Source of the DNA: an uncultured Geobacter sp. | Lineage (GTDB): Bacteria; Desulfobacterota; Desulfuromonadia; Geobacterales; DSM-12255 | DNA length: 55,635 bases | Direction of reading: 5' to 3' | Assembly (NCBI GenBank): GCA_937860145.1 | Contig: CALMBF010000041.1 | Span: forward strand, 1-55,635 | Shown: piece by piece, positions 7,628-17,816 of the stretch | Position numbering within the stretch: the first letter of the stretch is position 1 | Layout of the letters: each line of letters starts with the position of its first letter | Notes under the pieces: model-generated | What the model saw: the letters and a program-made list of their open reading frames with translations, nothing else | Told to the model about the DNA's origin: nothing | Databases searched by the model: none | Translations under genes and position numbers: made by a program

Positions 7628-8923
7628 ATGATAACCAAACTTTTCATCCCCAAATTGGGAATGACCATGGAGAAAGCAACCATTGCCGAGTGGCGCTACC
7701 GGCATGGCGACCGGGTTGAGAAGGACGCACCGGTGCTGGTGATCGACACCGAAAAGGTTGCCAATGAAATCGAAGCCCCTACGGCGGGGAGACTTGTGAT
7801 TGTTGCTTCGGTGGGAGAGGAACTCCCCTGTGGCGCTGTAGTCGGCTACATCGCGGAAACCGAGGAAGCATTCGCCCAGGCCGAAAAAGGGGGAGTACCG
7901 GCGACACAGTCAGCTGATGCAGTAACGACTGCCATTGAAACTGGTGAGCCGACCCCTCCGCTGGTCGCGCGGGAAGAATTGCCGGAATGCGCGTTAGGGG
8001 AACGGTTGAAGATATCCCCACTGGCGCGCCGGTTGGCGAAAGAGCAGGGGATCGATCCCAAGGGCATTACCGGCAGCGGTCCGGGGGGGCGCATCGTCAG
8101 GAAGGACATCGAGGCCGCCGGGAAAGATGCCACCGCTAACACGGTGACAGCCGCGGCAGCGCCGATGGTTCCGGTAGCCAGCAGCGGACATGCGGCGGTA
8201 GGTGGCAAGCGAACCAAGGAAGTTGTCCCGCTGAAGGGTATACGAAAGGTCATCTCGGACCACATGCAGCTCAGTCACAGCGTCTCCGCCCCGGTCTCGG
8301 TAATCTCCGAAATCGACATGACCGAGGTGATCGCCCTGCGCGAGCGGATCAACTCCAAGGTGGCACCGCTGGGTGGGCCGAGCATTACCTTCACCGACAT
8401 CTTCGTCATGGCGGCAGCCAAGTCCCTAAAAAGGACCCCCATCCTGAACTCCAGTCTTATCGGGAATGAGATACTTATATGGGAGGAGGTTAACATCGGG
8501 TTCGCCGTGTCGATCCAGATGGAGGACGGCAAGAACGCGCTGGTGGTGCCGGTAATCCACAACGCCGACCGGCTCTCGCTTCTGGAGATCAGCACGCGAC
8601 GCAAGGATCTGACGGACCGGGCCCGTACCGGGCGGCTCGCCATCGACGAAACCGCCGGGGGGACTTTCACCATCACCAATACCGGTACCTTCGGACCCTG
8701 GTGGCACGTTCAGACTCCGATCATCAACCAGCCGGAGGCAGCAATACTCGGAACCGCCAGCATCGTGGACCGGCCGGCGGTGGTTGACGGTTCCATCGTC
8801 ATCAGGCCGATCATGCCGGTTTCGCTCACCTTCGATCACCGGATCATGGACGGCGCGCCGCCGGCCCAATTTCTGAACTATTTGAACGAGATGCTGGCCG
8901 ATCCGCAGATGATGCTGGTTTGA
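7628..8923 (+). CDS. Dihydrolipoamide acyltransferase E2 component
   Basis: 431 residues, with one N-terminal lipoyl domain (lipoylated Lys43 in DTEKVANE), an Ala/Pro/Gly-rich linker, a peripheral subunit-binding domain (about 127-163, ISPLARRLAKEQG) and the catalytic acyltransferase domain ending in HRIMDG (His404, Asp408). It transfers the acyl group made by E1 to CoA. No dihydrolipoamide dehydrogenase (E3) is in the window, so E3 must come from elsewhere. Lipoate could be supplied by the fused LipB-LipA at 47460-48974. What acyl group it carries is unknown. Confidence 0.9.
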   Translation: MITKLFIPKLGMTMEKATIAEWRYRHGDRVEKDAPVLVIDTEKVANEIEAPTAGRLVIVASVGEELPCGAVVGYIAETEEAFAQAEKGGVPATQSADAVTTAIETGEPTPPLVAREELPECALGERLKISPLARRLAKEQGIDPKGITGSGPGGRIVRKDIEAAGKDATANTVTAAAAPMVPVASSGHAAVGGKRTKEVVPLKGIRKVISDHMQLSHSVSAPVSVISEIDMTEVIALRERINSKVAPLGGPSITFTDIFVMAAAKSLKRTPILNSSLIGNEILIWEEVNIGFAVSIQMEDGKNALVVPVIHNADRLSLLEISTRRKDLTDRARTGRLAIDETAGGTFTITNTGTFGPWWHVQTPIINQPEAAILGTASIVDRPAVVDGSIVIRPIMPVSLTFDHRIMDGAPPAQFLNYLNEMLADPQMMLV

Positions 8924-8969
8924 GTTACCTGGCCGACTGGAAGAAATTACATTCAAAGGAGCTGCTCAT

Positions 8970-11600
8970 ATGGAAGAAAATCAGATGATGGAAGATGAGT
9001 TCATATTTAACGGGCATGTCGATGATGACGGAGTCAAATGGGTCAAGTCCCGCTGCTTCTTCTGTCACTCGCATTGCAGCATGCTGATAGGGTCGAAAGA
9101 TGGCGTGATCGTCAAGATGAAGCCGAATGCAGCCGACTTCTCTTCCAGCATGTGTGAGCGGATCGGAGAGAACGGCGAACGGGCCATCAAGTTCCATTAC
9201 CATCCGAAAAGGATCAACCACGCTCTGAAGAGGGTCGGCGAGCGGGGTGAGGACAAGTGGGAGCAGATCCCCTACGAACAGGCTCTGGACGAGATCGCAG
9301 CCAAACTATCCCAGCTCAAGGAAAAGTACGGTCCCGAGACCCTTACTGCGATCGAGGGGACTTACCGTTCCGACCACCTCTGGGCCCGCAGCCGCTTTAC
9401 CAATCTGTGGGGGAATCCGGGCAATATCGCCGATCCGGGAACCATCTGCTGGTGTGCTCTGTACGCAATCAACATGGCAATGTGCGGTTTTACCACGGAA
9501 ACGGCCTTCAACCACACGATTTCACAGTCAAAAACCATAGTCATCTGGGGGACACGGCTTACCGAGCGTTACAGTCCCAAAAGCTGGGTGACCAAGATCC
9601 TGAGGGATGCCTATGAACATCCGTACGAGGAGCGCCCCAACCTGATCGTCATTGACCCGGTGATGATCGATCCGGTTCGCCATGCCGACATGTACCTGCA
9701 GATCCGCCCCGGAACCGACCTGGCGTTGATGCTGGGGTGGTGCAACGTCATCCTCAACGAAGGTGTTTACGACAGGGATTTCCTCACAAACTGGTCAAAT
9801 GGCCCGTTCCTCATTCGCATGGATAAGGGGGTTCTGCTTAGGGAAACAGATCTGATTTCGACTGGCAACAGGGAGAACTTCGTCGGGTGGGATGAATCGT
9901 CTCAAAAACCTGCCATCTGGCTTTCCAGCCAGAACCGCTACCGTGACGACGGGGTGAAAAATGCTCTAGAAGGGGAGTACGAAGTTACCCTTGCCGACGG
10001 TTCCAAGGTCACCTGCCGGACCTCCTTCGCTCTCATCAAGGAAAAGATTGACGAATACCCGCCGGAATACGTTTCGGACATCACCGGCATTCCGGTTGAC
10101 AAGATTCGCAAGTCGGCGCTGATGTATGCGACCCAGGGGCCGAGCACCATCGGCTGGGGCGTCGCGGTCGATCAGCAGGGGTGGAACGCTACCTATGCCG
10201 GAATGGCCAAGATGCTGCTCCGCTCGTTTACCAACAATCTTGACATCAACGGTGGCGACTACATTCCCGAACCGGGACCGGTCATCAACGGAAACTTCCC
10301 CGTCCGCGACTGCGAGCTGGAACTGGCTGAAAAAGTTTCTCCCGAGGCACGCAAGAAGCTGGTCGGTGGCGACGTCCACAGGTTCATGGGATGGGAAGGT
10401 TTCGAACTCCTCGACAAACCGTACCGGGAGATGTGGGACATCCCCAGACCTCAGGTGCACCAGCTTCTGTCGTCCGCACCGATGATCTGGCGGGCCATGC
10501 TTCACAGCGATCCGTACCCGGTCAAAGCAGCAATCTGCTGGTCGGGTAATCCGATGATGTGGTCCCCCAACTCCAAGCTGGTGAACAAGGCACTCAGGAG
10601 CCTGGATCTTCTTGTAGTCCTGGAATATTTCAAAACGCCTACTGCAGCTTTGGCGGATTACATTTTGCCGGCTGCCGACTGGATGGAACGGCCTCTCTGC
10701 TCAACCGTGGAAGATTCGGCAGATATCTATCTTGGCGGCGACAGGGCGGTTCAGCCCCATGCTGACCGGCGGATGGACTATGACTTCTTCCGCGCGCTCG
10801 GCCTGCGTCTCGGACAGGAGAATGACTGGCCTTGGGAAACCTATGAAGAGGTCATTGCCCACAGGCTGGAGAGGGTCGGCATCAGTTATGAGGAGTTCTG
10901 CGAGACCGGTTTCCTCCCTCCCAACGTGCAGGAGAAAAAGCATGAAATGATCCGGGAGAAGGATGGCCAGATACGCGGCTTCGCGACAGCCTCGCGCAGA
11001 CTCGAAATCTATCCCAGTGCTTTTGAAGAGCTTGGTTACAATCCGATCCCTTATTATCGCGAGCCGGCAGAGTCTCCATTCAGTACGCCGGAACTTGCGA
11101 AAGAGTATCCCATCATCCTGACAACGGGTGGTCGCTGGTCGCCGATGTTCCACTCGGAGCATCGGGTGCCGGGGACCGGCACCAGGGAGATGTTCCCCTG
11201 GCCGATCTTCCAGATCCACCTGGAAACCGCCCGTGAGTTGGGAATAGCCGATGGTGACTGGTGCTGGCTCGAATCTCCGCGCGGGAGGGTCAAGCAGAGA
11301 GCACGAATCGGCTTCGACGTCGCCCCGGGAACGATTATCGCCCAACCGAGCTGGTGGTTCCCTGAGCAGCCTGCAGAGGACCCCTGGCAGTGCGGCGCCT
11401 GGGAATCCAACATCAATGTCCTTACCAACGATGACCCGGCTACTCTCGATGAGATGTGCGGCAACTGGACCAATCGCGGGCTCCTTTGCAAGGTGTATCG
11501 CTGCGAGGAGATAGAGCGAATTTCGGACAGAGTCTCCCAGGATCTGTTCATTGAAGGAAGGTCAGGATATCCAGGAGTATCTGGCATCACTAACCGGTAA
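8970..11600 (+). CDS. Mo/W-bis-pterin oxidoreductase, catalytic subunit, second copy
   Basis: 876 residues; AAAGGAG is followed after eight bases by the ATG. The [4Fe-4S] cysteines are Cys29, Cys32, Cys36 and Cys62 (CFFCHSHC then MCERIG). Cys160 in GTICWCALYA is the likely metal ligand, with a further Cys two residues on. It shares domain order and many blocks with the 863-3364 product (for example RING-free stretches DEIAAKL and QIRPGTD), so the two are paralogues, but it has a longer N-terminus and different active-site surroundings. A small 2x[4Fe-4S] ferredoxin gene follows within 70 bases and may be its electron partner. Superfamily is certain; reaction is unknown. Confidence 0.85.
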   Translation: MEENQMMEDEFIFNGHVDDDGVKWVKSRCFFCHSHCSMLIGSKDGVIVKMKPNAADFSSSMCERIGENGERAIKFHYHPKRINHALKRVGERGEDKWEQIPYEQALDEIAAKLSQLKEKYGPETLTAIEGTYRSDHLWARSRFTNLWGNPGNIADPGTICWCALYAINMAMCGFTTETAFNHTISQSKTIVIWGTRLTERYSPKSWVTKILRDAYEHPYEERPNLIVIDPVMIDPVRHADMYLQIRPGTDLALMLGWCNVILNEGVYDRDFLTNWSNGPFLIRMDKGVLLRETDLISTGNRENFVGWDESSQKPAIWLSSQNRYRDDGVKNALEGEYEVTLADGSKVTCRTSFALIKEKIDEYPPEYVSDITGIPVDKIRKSALMYATQGPSTIGWGVAVDQQGWNATYAGMAKMLLRSFTNNLDINGGDYIPEPGPVINGNFPVRDCELELAEKVSPEARKKLVGGDVHRFMGWEGFELLDKPYREMWDIPRPQVHQLLSSAPMIWRAMLHSDPYPVKAAICWSGNPMMWSPNSKLVNKALRSLDLLVVLEYFKTPTAALADYILPAADWMERPLCSTVEDSADIYLGGDRAVQPHADRRMDYDFFRALGLRLGQENDWPWETYEEVIAHRLERVGISYEEFCETGFLPPNVQEKKHEMIREKDGQIRGFATASRRLEIYPSAFEELGYNPIPYYREPAESPFSTPELAKEYPIILTTGGRWSPMFHSEHRVPGTGTREMFPWPIFQIHLETARELGIADGDWCWLESPRGRVKQRARIGFDVAPGTIIAQPSWWFPEQPAEDPWQCGAWESNINVLTNDDPATLDEMCGNWTNRGLLCKVYRCEEIERISDRVSQDLFIEGRSGYPGVSGITNR

Positions 11601-11666
11601 TTAGACTGGCAGAGGGCAGGCATGTCCTGTCCTCTGCAACCAGTTCGCTGGAGCAGCAGAGGCAAT

Positions 11667-11963
11667 ATGAGCCACGGAATCAGGCCAACTGGTCATAAGG
11701 TACGTATCAAGCAGGCAAAGTGCGTGCACTGCGGCAAATGTTTGCATGTTTGCCCGAGAAAAAATTTTAAGAAGTCGACTGATGCGAAAGTCGAGGTAGT
11801 GGATAACAGCAACTGTAATGGATGCACTAAATGCCGGGATGCCTGTCTGACAAAAGCTATCGTTATAGCTGCGGAGCCATTGCAAAGATACGAATATGCG
11901 CGAAGTTTCCGTGATGGTAACAATTGCACGGTTAAATCTAAAATTAACGAAAAAGGAGATTAA
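11667..11963 (+). CDS. Ferredoxin-like protein with two [4Fe-4S] sites
   Basis: 98 residues if translation begins at the ATG at 11667, which has AGAGG six bases upstream; an in-frame ATG at 11622 would add 15 residues with no iron-sulfur content. Two complete CxxCxxCxxxC motifs are visible (CVHCGKCLHVCP and CNGCTKCRDAC). It most likely carries electrons to or from the preceding Mo/W enzyme. It is more AT-rich than its neighbours and ends only two bases before the SCP-2 gene. Confidence 0.8.
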   Translation: MSHGIRPTGHKVRIKQAKCVHCGKCLHVCPRKNFKKSTDAKVEVVDNSNCNGCTKCRDACLTKAIVIAAEPLQRYEYARSFRDGNNCTVKSKINEKGD

Positions 11964-11965
11964 CA

Positions 11966-12292
11966 ATGGCCTACACCTCAGTGAAGGAAACAATCGAAAA
12001 AATGCCGGTCGTCTTCGATGCCAATGCAGCCAAAGATTTAAATGCCGTATTCCAGTTCAACCTCACTGGAGATGATGGCGGTCAGTGGAACCTGACCGTA
12101 AAGGACGGTACTTGTGATCTTCAGGAGGGTACACACGCCGCTCCCACGGTAACCCTTACCTTGGCCGGTACGACATGGCTTTCCATTGTCAACAAGAAGA
12201 TGAATGCAATGCAGGCGAGCATGAGCGGCAGGTTGAAAACCGTCGGCAGTATGCTGGTTGCGCAGAAAATACCGACCGTCTTCCCGTTGTAG
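11966..12292 (+). CDS. SCP-2 sterol-carrier-like protein
   Basis: 108 residues with a strong AAAGGAG site. The pattern FQFNLTGDDGGQWNLTVKDG then TVTLTLAGTTWLSIV and SGRLKTVGSM is typical of stand-alone SCP-2 domains, which bind acyl-CoAs or hydrophobic molecules in a tunnel. In this cluster it may hold a hydrophobic substrate or CoA thioester for the enzymes encoded around it. It is probably co-translated with the ferredoxin. Confidence 0.8.
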   Translation: MAYTSVKETIEKMPVVFDANAAKDLNAVFQFNLTGDDGGQWNLTVKDGTCDLQEGTHAAPTVTLTLAGTTWLSIVNKKMNAMQASMSGRLKTVGSMLVAQKIPTVFPL

Positions 12293-12397
12293 GAATTCGG
12301 CACTTAAAGCGTTCGCCTTACAAACCGGTGTAACCGGCGATGTGCCTCAAAGTCTCCGTGCGAATGGATTTGTCGAATCAATTGGAGTGCTGAAAGA

Positions 12398-13114
12398 ATG
12401 ACTACCGACAAAGAGATGCGGTATCGACTGAACATCATAGATGAAGCCATGTCCTTGGTCACGCTGTTGTTCGAGTCTGACAGGAAAATGAACCTTACCG
12501 AGCTGACACTTGCGAGCGGCATGACGAAAAACAAAACGTTCCGTTTGCTTGCAACGATGGAACAGCAAGGAATGCTCGATAAGGACAAGCAGGGAAGATA
12601 CTACTTAGGCATGAACACATTTATCGCTGCGCGGAATGCCTTGTCCCGCATCGATATTCCAGACGTCTTCCCGGTTCTCGAAAACGTTGCGTTGCAGTTG
12701 AATGAAGATGTGTATTTTGCACGTAAAACGACGGGGCTGCCACTGTTAGTGTCGGTCGCCAATTCCCGTCAGCAGGTCACAGTACGATCGTGTATCGGTT
12801 GTGTACTGCGTGACCAGGGAAGCGAAAATACTTGGGAACTTGTTAGGGTATCGGTGGGAGCGTTGGATCCTGAAATTACCACCGTTGCAATTGATGTTCC
12901 CGCATTCGGTGAGAACGAGCACTGCGCACTAGTTGTTGTGGCGCCGACCTTCAGAATGTCGCAGGAGCGTATCAGGTCGGATGTTATTCCCGTTTTACAT
13001 GAAACAGTACGCAAGATGGGGCACTTGCATGCCGAGTCAGGGCGATGGGTGCACCCTCCGGCAGTACAAGTTGCGCCAAGAGGGATCAGCGAAGGACTAT
13101 TCAGGGTGGCCTAA
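12398..13114 (+). CDS. IclR-family transcriptional regulator
   Basis: 238 residues. An N-terminal winged helix-turn-helix (about 30-65, LTELTLASGMTKNKTFRLLATMEQ region) is followed by an IclR effector-binding domain, here somewhat divergent. IclR proteins commonly regulate aromatic or fatty-acid catabolic operons in response to a pathway intermediate. Located mid-cluster and co-directional, it is the only regulator inside the degradation block and a candidate for binding the inverted repeats upstream of P1. A CCGGT/ACCGG dyad lies at 12325-12337 in its own upstream gap. Confidence 0.82.
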   Translation: MTTDKEMRYRLNIIDEAMSLVTLLFESDRKMNLTELTLASGMTKNKTFRLLATMEQQGMLDKDKQGRYYLGMNTFIAARNALSRIDIPDVFPVLENVALQLNEDVYFARKTTGLPLLVSVANSRQQVTVRSCIGCVLRDQGSENTWELVRVSVGALDPEITTVAIDVPAFGENEHCALVVVAPTFRMSQERIRSDVIPVLHETVRKMGHLHAESGRWVHPPAVQVAPRGISEGLFRVA

Positions 13115-13197
13115 CCGTCTAGTGTTCGTTCTGGCCTTGGCTGTCAAGCCATCCGGTTAGCAATAGACACAACTACTTATACTTACGAGGTTTTGTA

Positions 13198-14366
<1,169 letters not shown>

Positions 14367-14370
<4 letters not shown>

Positions 14371-15236
14371 GCATACTCATCGACAAGAACACGAAAGTCA
14401 TCACCCAGGGGCTCGGGGCCACCGGCCTCTTCCATGCCCAGGGAGCGAGGGAATACGGCACGCAAATGGTCGGCGGGGTCACCCCCGGCAAAGGTGGGAC
14501 CACTATCGACGGCTTCACCGTCTACAACACCGTAAGCGAAGCCGTCCATCACACCGGCGCGCAGGCAAGCGTCATCTACGTCCCCCCCCCATTTGCCGCC
14601 GACTCCATCATGGAAGCAGTCGACGCCGGCCTCGACCTCGTCATCTGCATCACCGAAGGGATTCCCGTCCTCGACATGGTCAAGGTCAAGCAGTACATGA
14701 CGGGTAAAAAGACCCGGCTCGTCGGCCCCAACTGCCCTGGGGTCATCACACCCGGTCAGTGCAAGATCGGCATCATGCCGGGGTACATCCACAAACCGGG
14801 CAAGGTCGGGGTCGTCTCCCGAAGCGGTACCCTCACCTACGAAGCGGTCTGGCAGCTCACCAATGTGGGAATGGGGCAGTCCACCTGCGTCGGCATCGGG
14901 GGCGACCCGGTCAACGGCACCAGCCACCTGGACTGTCTGCAGATGTTCGAAGAAGACCCTGACACCGAGGCGGTCATCATGATCGGCGAGATCGGCGGCA
15001 ACGCCGAAGAAGAAGCCGCCCGGTTCGTCAAAGAGAACATGACCAAGCCCGTTGCCGCCTACATCGCCGGGGTCACTGCCCCCCCGGGGAAAAGGATGGG
15101 GCATGCGGGAGCGATCATCTCCGGCGGCAAAGGGACCGCGGCGGAGAAGGTTGCCGTGCTGGAGGAATGCGGCATTGCCGTTGCCCAGAGCCCGGCCGAC
15201 ATGGCCCAGGCGCTGATGCGGGTGTACCGGCCGTAG
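14367..15236 (+). CDS. sucD: Succinyl-CoA synthetase, alpha subunit
   Basis: 289 residues from a GTG start that overlaps the sucC stop by four bases (GTGA), a sign of coupled translation. The CoA-binding Rossmann domain begins with TQGLGATG, the phosphorylated histidine is His246 in [12 protein letters not shown] (same number as in the E. coli enzyme), and SRSGTLTYE is present. Full-length and intact. Confidence 0.93.
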
Positions 15237-15261
15237 CAGTTGCAGGAATGGGTAAAGATTC

Positions 15262-15438
15262 ATGGGAAAATACAAGGAAGAGCCCAAATACAATGTGGTC
15301 TCCATCAGGGTGAGCGATGAGGAGAAAGCGTATCTGGACGAATTGACCAGGCGTGATCGAACCACCATTACCAAACTGATGCGTGAGGCAATGCGCAGCT
15401 ATATCCCCCAACTCCTTAATCTGCAGGAGCAGCGCTGA
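15262..15438 (+). CDS. Small ribbon-helix-helix (CopG/Arc-like) protein
   Basis: 58 residues, from the ATG at 15262 to the TGA at 15436-15438. The N-terminal beta strand (YNVVSIRVSDEE) followed by two predicted helices (EKAYLDELTRRD and ITKLMREAMRSYI) is the ribbon-helix-helix DNA-binding pattern. It starts 25 bases after sucD and ends 129 bases before the Etf operon, so it could regulate either. It is short enough to be missed by standard length cut-offs. No toxin partner is next to it. Confidence 0.65.
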   Translation: MGKYKEEPKYNVVSIRVSDEEKAYLDELTRRDRTTITKLMREAMRSYIPQLLNLQEQR

Positions 15439-15506
15439 AGCACGGTGCCGACGGGCAAATGCCGGCAGAGTAAGGGGCGCATTCTGCCATGTGTGCACCT
15501 TTCATC

Positions 15507-15528
15507 GTCGGGGGAGACGTCCCCCGAC
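15507..15528 (+). other. Perfect 8-bp GC-rich hairpin before etfB
   Basis: GTCGGGGG and CCCCCGAC pair around AGACGT in the gap between the ribbon-helix-helix gene and the first etfB. It has no T-run, so it is likely a processing or partial attenuation hairpin separating two parts of the long cluster. Confidence 0.5.
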
Positions 15529-15567
15529 TACCTAGAGACGATACCAGCAGATTAGGGAGCAACGTAC

Positions 15568-16380
15568 ATGCTTGTCATATCATGTATCAAACAGGTCCCA
15601 GATACGACCCAGGTCAAGATCGACCCGGTCACCAATACCCTGATCCGGGACGGGATTCCGTTCATCATCAACCCATATGACGCCCATGCCTTAGAAGAGA
15701 GCCTGCGTTTGAAGGACCGCTACAGGGTGCGTACCGTAGCCCTCTCCATGGGGCCGCCAAACACCGTGTCGACCCTGCGCAAGGCCTGTGCTCTCGGCGT
15801 CGACGAGGCGATCTTACTCTCCGACCGATGCTTCGGGGGAGCAGATACCTTGGCTACCAGCAAGGTTCTTTCTGCTGCCATCGAGCGCCTGGCACAGAAG
15901 GAAGAGGTCGGTATCGTCTTCTGCGGCAAACAGACCATTGATGGCGATACCGCCCAGGTCGGCCCCGGTATCGCGTCGCGGCTCGGCTTCAGCCAGTTAA
16001 CCCTGGTGGATCGGATCGAATCAGTCGACCTGGTACGCAAAAGGATAAAAGTACGACGGAAGCTTGAGGGGCGTCATGAGATCGTAGAAGCGCCCCTGCC
16101 GGTTATGATCACCGTGGTGCGGGAGCTGAACCGACCCCGGTATCCGGTGGTTGCAATGCGTCTTGCCGCAGAAGATAAGGAGATCAAGGTCTGGGATAAC
16201 TCGATCCTCAAACTAGACGTGGAAACCGTTGGTCTGAAGGGATCGCCAACCTGGGTCAGTAAGATATTCTCCCCCCAGCGCGATCAGGGGGAGATTATCG
16301 GCGATGGTTTGGGTGATCCGGATGGAACCGCAGGGTTGCTTCTGGAGAAACTATTGGCAAAGGAACTGTTGGCCCTGTGA
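15568..16380 (+). CDS. etfB: Electron-transfer flavoprotein, beta subunit (first pair)
   Basis: 270 residues; RBS AGGGAGC about ten bases upstream. ETF-beta features include CIKQVPDT at the start, NPYDAHALEESL, and the FCGKQTIDGDTAQVGP nucleotide-binding region. It pairs with the iron-sulfur-extended EtfA at 16436-17782 and accepts electrons from acyl-CoA dehydrogenase-type enzymes, passing them to the membrane oxidoreductase encoded next. A second etfBA pair lies at 28029-29779. Confidence 0.92.
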   Translation: MLVISCIKQVPDTTQVKIDPVTNTLIRDGIPFIINPYDAHALEESLRLKDRYRVRTVALSMGPPNTVSTLRKACALGVDEAILLSDRCFGGADTLATSKVLSAAIERLAQKEEVGIVFCGKQTIDGDTAQVGPGIASRLGFSQLTLVDRIESVDLVRKRIKVRRKLEGRHEIVEAPLPVMITVVRELNRPRYPVVAMRLAAEDKEIKVWDNSILKLDVETVGLKGSPTWVSKIFSPQRDQGEIIGDGLGDPDGTAGLLLEKLLAKELLAL

Positions 16381-16394
16381 GTAAGGCAAGGGTT

Positions 16395-16424
16395 TTGTTA
16401 GTCACGTGCACTTTTCACTAACAA
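16395..16424 (+). promoter_or_regulatory. Inverted repeat next to the etfA ribosome-binding site
   Basis: TTGTTAGT and ACTAACAA (8-bp perfect arms, 14-base loop) end immediately before the AGAGG site of the ferredoxin-ETF alpha gene. A hairpin here could modulate translation or mark an RNA cleavage point. Confidence 0.35.
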
Positions 16425-16435
16425 GAGGTTAACAA

Positions 16436-17782
16436 ATGGCAGGAATGAAGAATCCAATCAAAAAACCTCGCGGCAAAGCAAAGCTTCTCGAGGGTAAATG
16501 CATCGCCTGCGGCGCCCGTTGCCAGAGCTCCTGCCCGGTCAACTGCATCGACATGACTGACAGCGGTGAGCCGGTGGTCGAAGCCGCCAAATGCATCGGC
16601 TGCCTGAAGTGCATCAAGGTCTGCCCGGCGCAGGCGCTTGAGATCTTCTTTACCCCCGAGGAGCAGCAGATACTTGACGAACTGGCCCGCCAGTCGGGGG
16701 GGGCTGTCGAAGAAGAGCCGGACGAAGAGACGCAAAAGCTGCAGCAGCTGCTGGCAAGCTACCAAGGCGTCTGGGTCGTCATCGAACAGTTCGAAGGTAT
16801 TGTCGCCAAGGTCTCCTGGGAACTTCTCGGGGCCGGAGCCGGACTGGCCAGAAGCCTCGGCGCAGAGTTGAGCGCAGTCATCCTCGGCCAGGGGATCGAG
16901 CACATCTGCAACGAAGCATTCGAGCATGGCGCCGATCAAGCGATCATCCTCGATGCGCCAGTTTACCGGCACTACCGGACCCAGTCCTACACCGAAGCCA
17001 TTTGTCACCTGATAGAAAAGTACAGGCCGGAAATTATCCTTATGGGAGCCACCGCCCAGGGTCGTGACCTGGCCGGAGCAGTGGCAACCGTCGTCGGGAC
17101 TGGCCTAACCGCTGACTGTACCGGCCTGGGGATTGACGACAAGCGAAACCTCATGCAGACCCGCCCCGCATTCGGCGGCAACATAATGGCCACCATCATG
17201 TGCGACAAGTTCCGCCCGCAGATGGCAACTGTAAGGCCCCACGTCATGCAGATGCCGGAATTCCAGCCTGGCCGTAAAGGCGAGATCATCCGCGACAGCT
17301 TCGCTCCGCTGGAAGAGAATATCCTCGTCAAAGTGCTGGAGGTCTTGAGTGATCGCGATGGCAAGGACCAGGTTGATGTGGCTGCCGCCGAAGTCATCGT
17401 TTCCGGCGGACGGGGCCTGATGAACAAGGAAAACTTCTCACTGTTGCAGGAGTTGGCCGACGAACTGGGCGGAGTGGTAGGGGCCTCGAGAAGTGCCGTG
17501 GATGCCGGCTGGATATCTCACAGCCGCCAGGTGGGCCAGACCGGCAAGACTGTCCGCCCCAAGATCTATATCGCCTGTGGCATCTCCGGAGCGATCCAGC
17601 ACATGGTGGGGATGCAGGACTCGGATGTCATCATCGCCATCAACCGCGATCCGGAAGCACCGATATTTCAGGTTGCCACCTACGGTATCGTCGGAGACCT
17701 TTTCCAGGTCGTACCGTCGCTTATTCGCCGGGTACGTAATCTAAAGGGGCTCGACATCGACCGGCAGAGAAATGTCGCTTGA
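16436..17782 (+). CDS. etfA: Electron-transfer flavoprotein, alpha subunit with N-terminal ferredoxin domain
   Basis: 448 residues, longer than the usual 310-340 because of an N-terminal domain (about 20-75) with two four-cysteine motifs: CIACGARCQSSCP, which has one extra residue in the first spacing, and the canonical CIGCLKCIKVCP. The C-terminal part has the FAD-binding segment (RQVGQTGKTVRPKIYIACG, ISGAIQHMVGM). Such extended EtfA proteins occur in anaerobes including Geobacter relatives, where the clusters probably carry electrons to the membrane EMO-type oxidoreductase or a ferredoxin. The neighbouring EMO gene starts only 34 bases downstream. Confidence 0.92.
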   Translation: MAGMKNPIKKPRGKAKLLEGKCIACGARCQSSCPVNCIDMTDSGEPVVEAAKCIGCLKCIKVCPAQALEIFFTPEEQQILDELARQSGGAVEEEPDEETQKLQQLLASYQGVWVVIEQFEGIVAKVSWELLGAGAGLARSLGAELSAVILGQGIEHICNEAFEHGADQAIILDAPVYRHYRTQSYTEAICHLIEKYRPEIILMGATAQGRDLAGAVATVVGTGLTADCTGLGIDDKRNLMQTRPAFGGNIMATIMCDKFRPQMATVRPHVMQMPEFQPGRKGEIIRDSFAPLEENILVKVLEVLSDRDGKDQVDVAAAEVIVSGGRGLMNKENFSLLQELADELGGVVGASRSAVDAGWISHSRQVGQTGKTVRPKIYIACGISGAIQHMVGMQDSDVIIAINRDPEAPIFQVATYGIVGDLFQVVPSLIRRVRNLKGLDIDRQRNVA

Positions 17783-17816
17783 TCTATACATACTTGCAAT
17801 TCGCAACGAGGTAGTC

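Noticed and set aside
15507-15528. Strong hairpin as a true terminator
   Set aside because: It lacks a T-run and lies between co-directional genes of one pathway, so it is listed only as an intercistronic hairpin.
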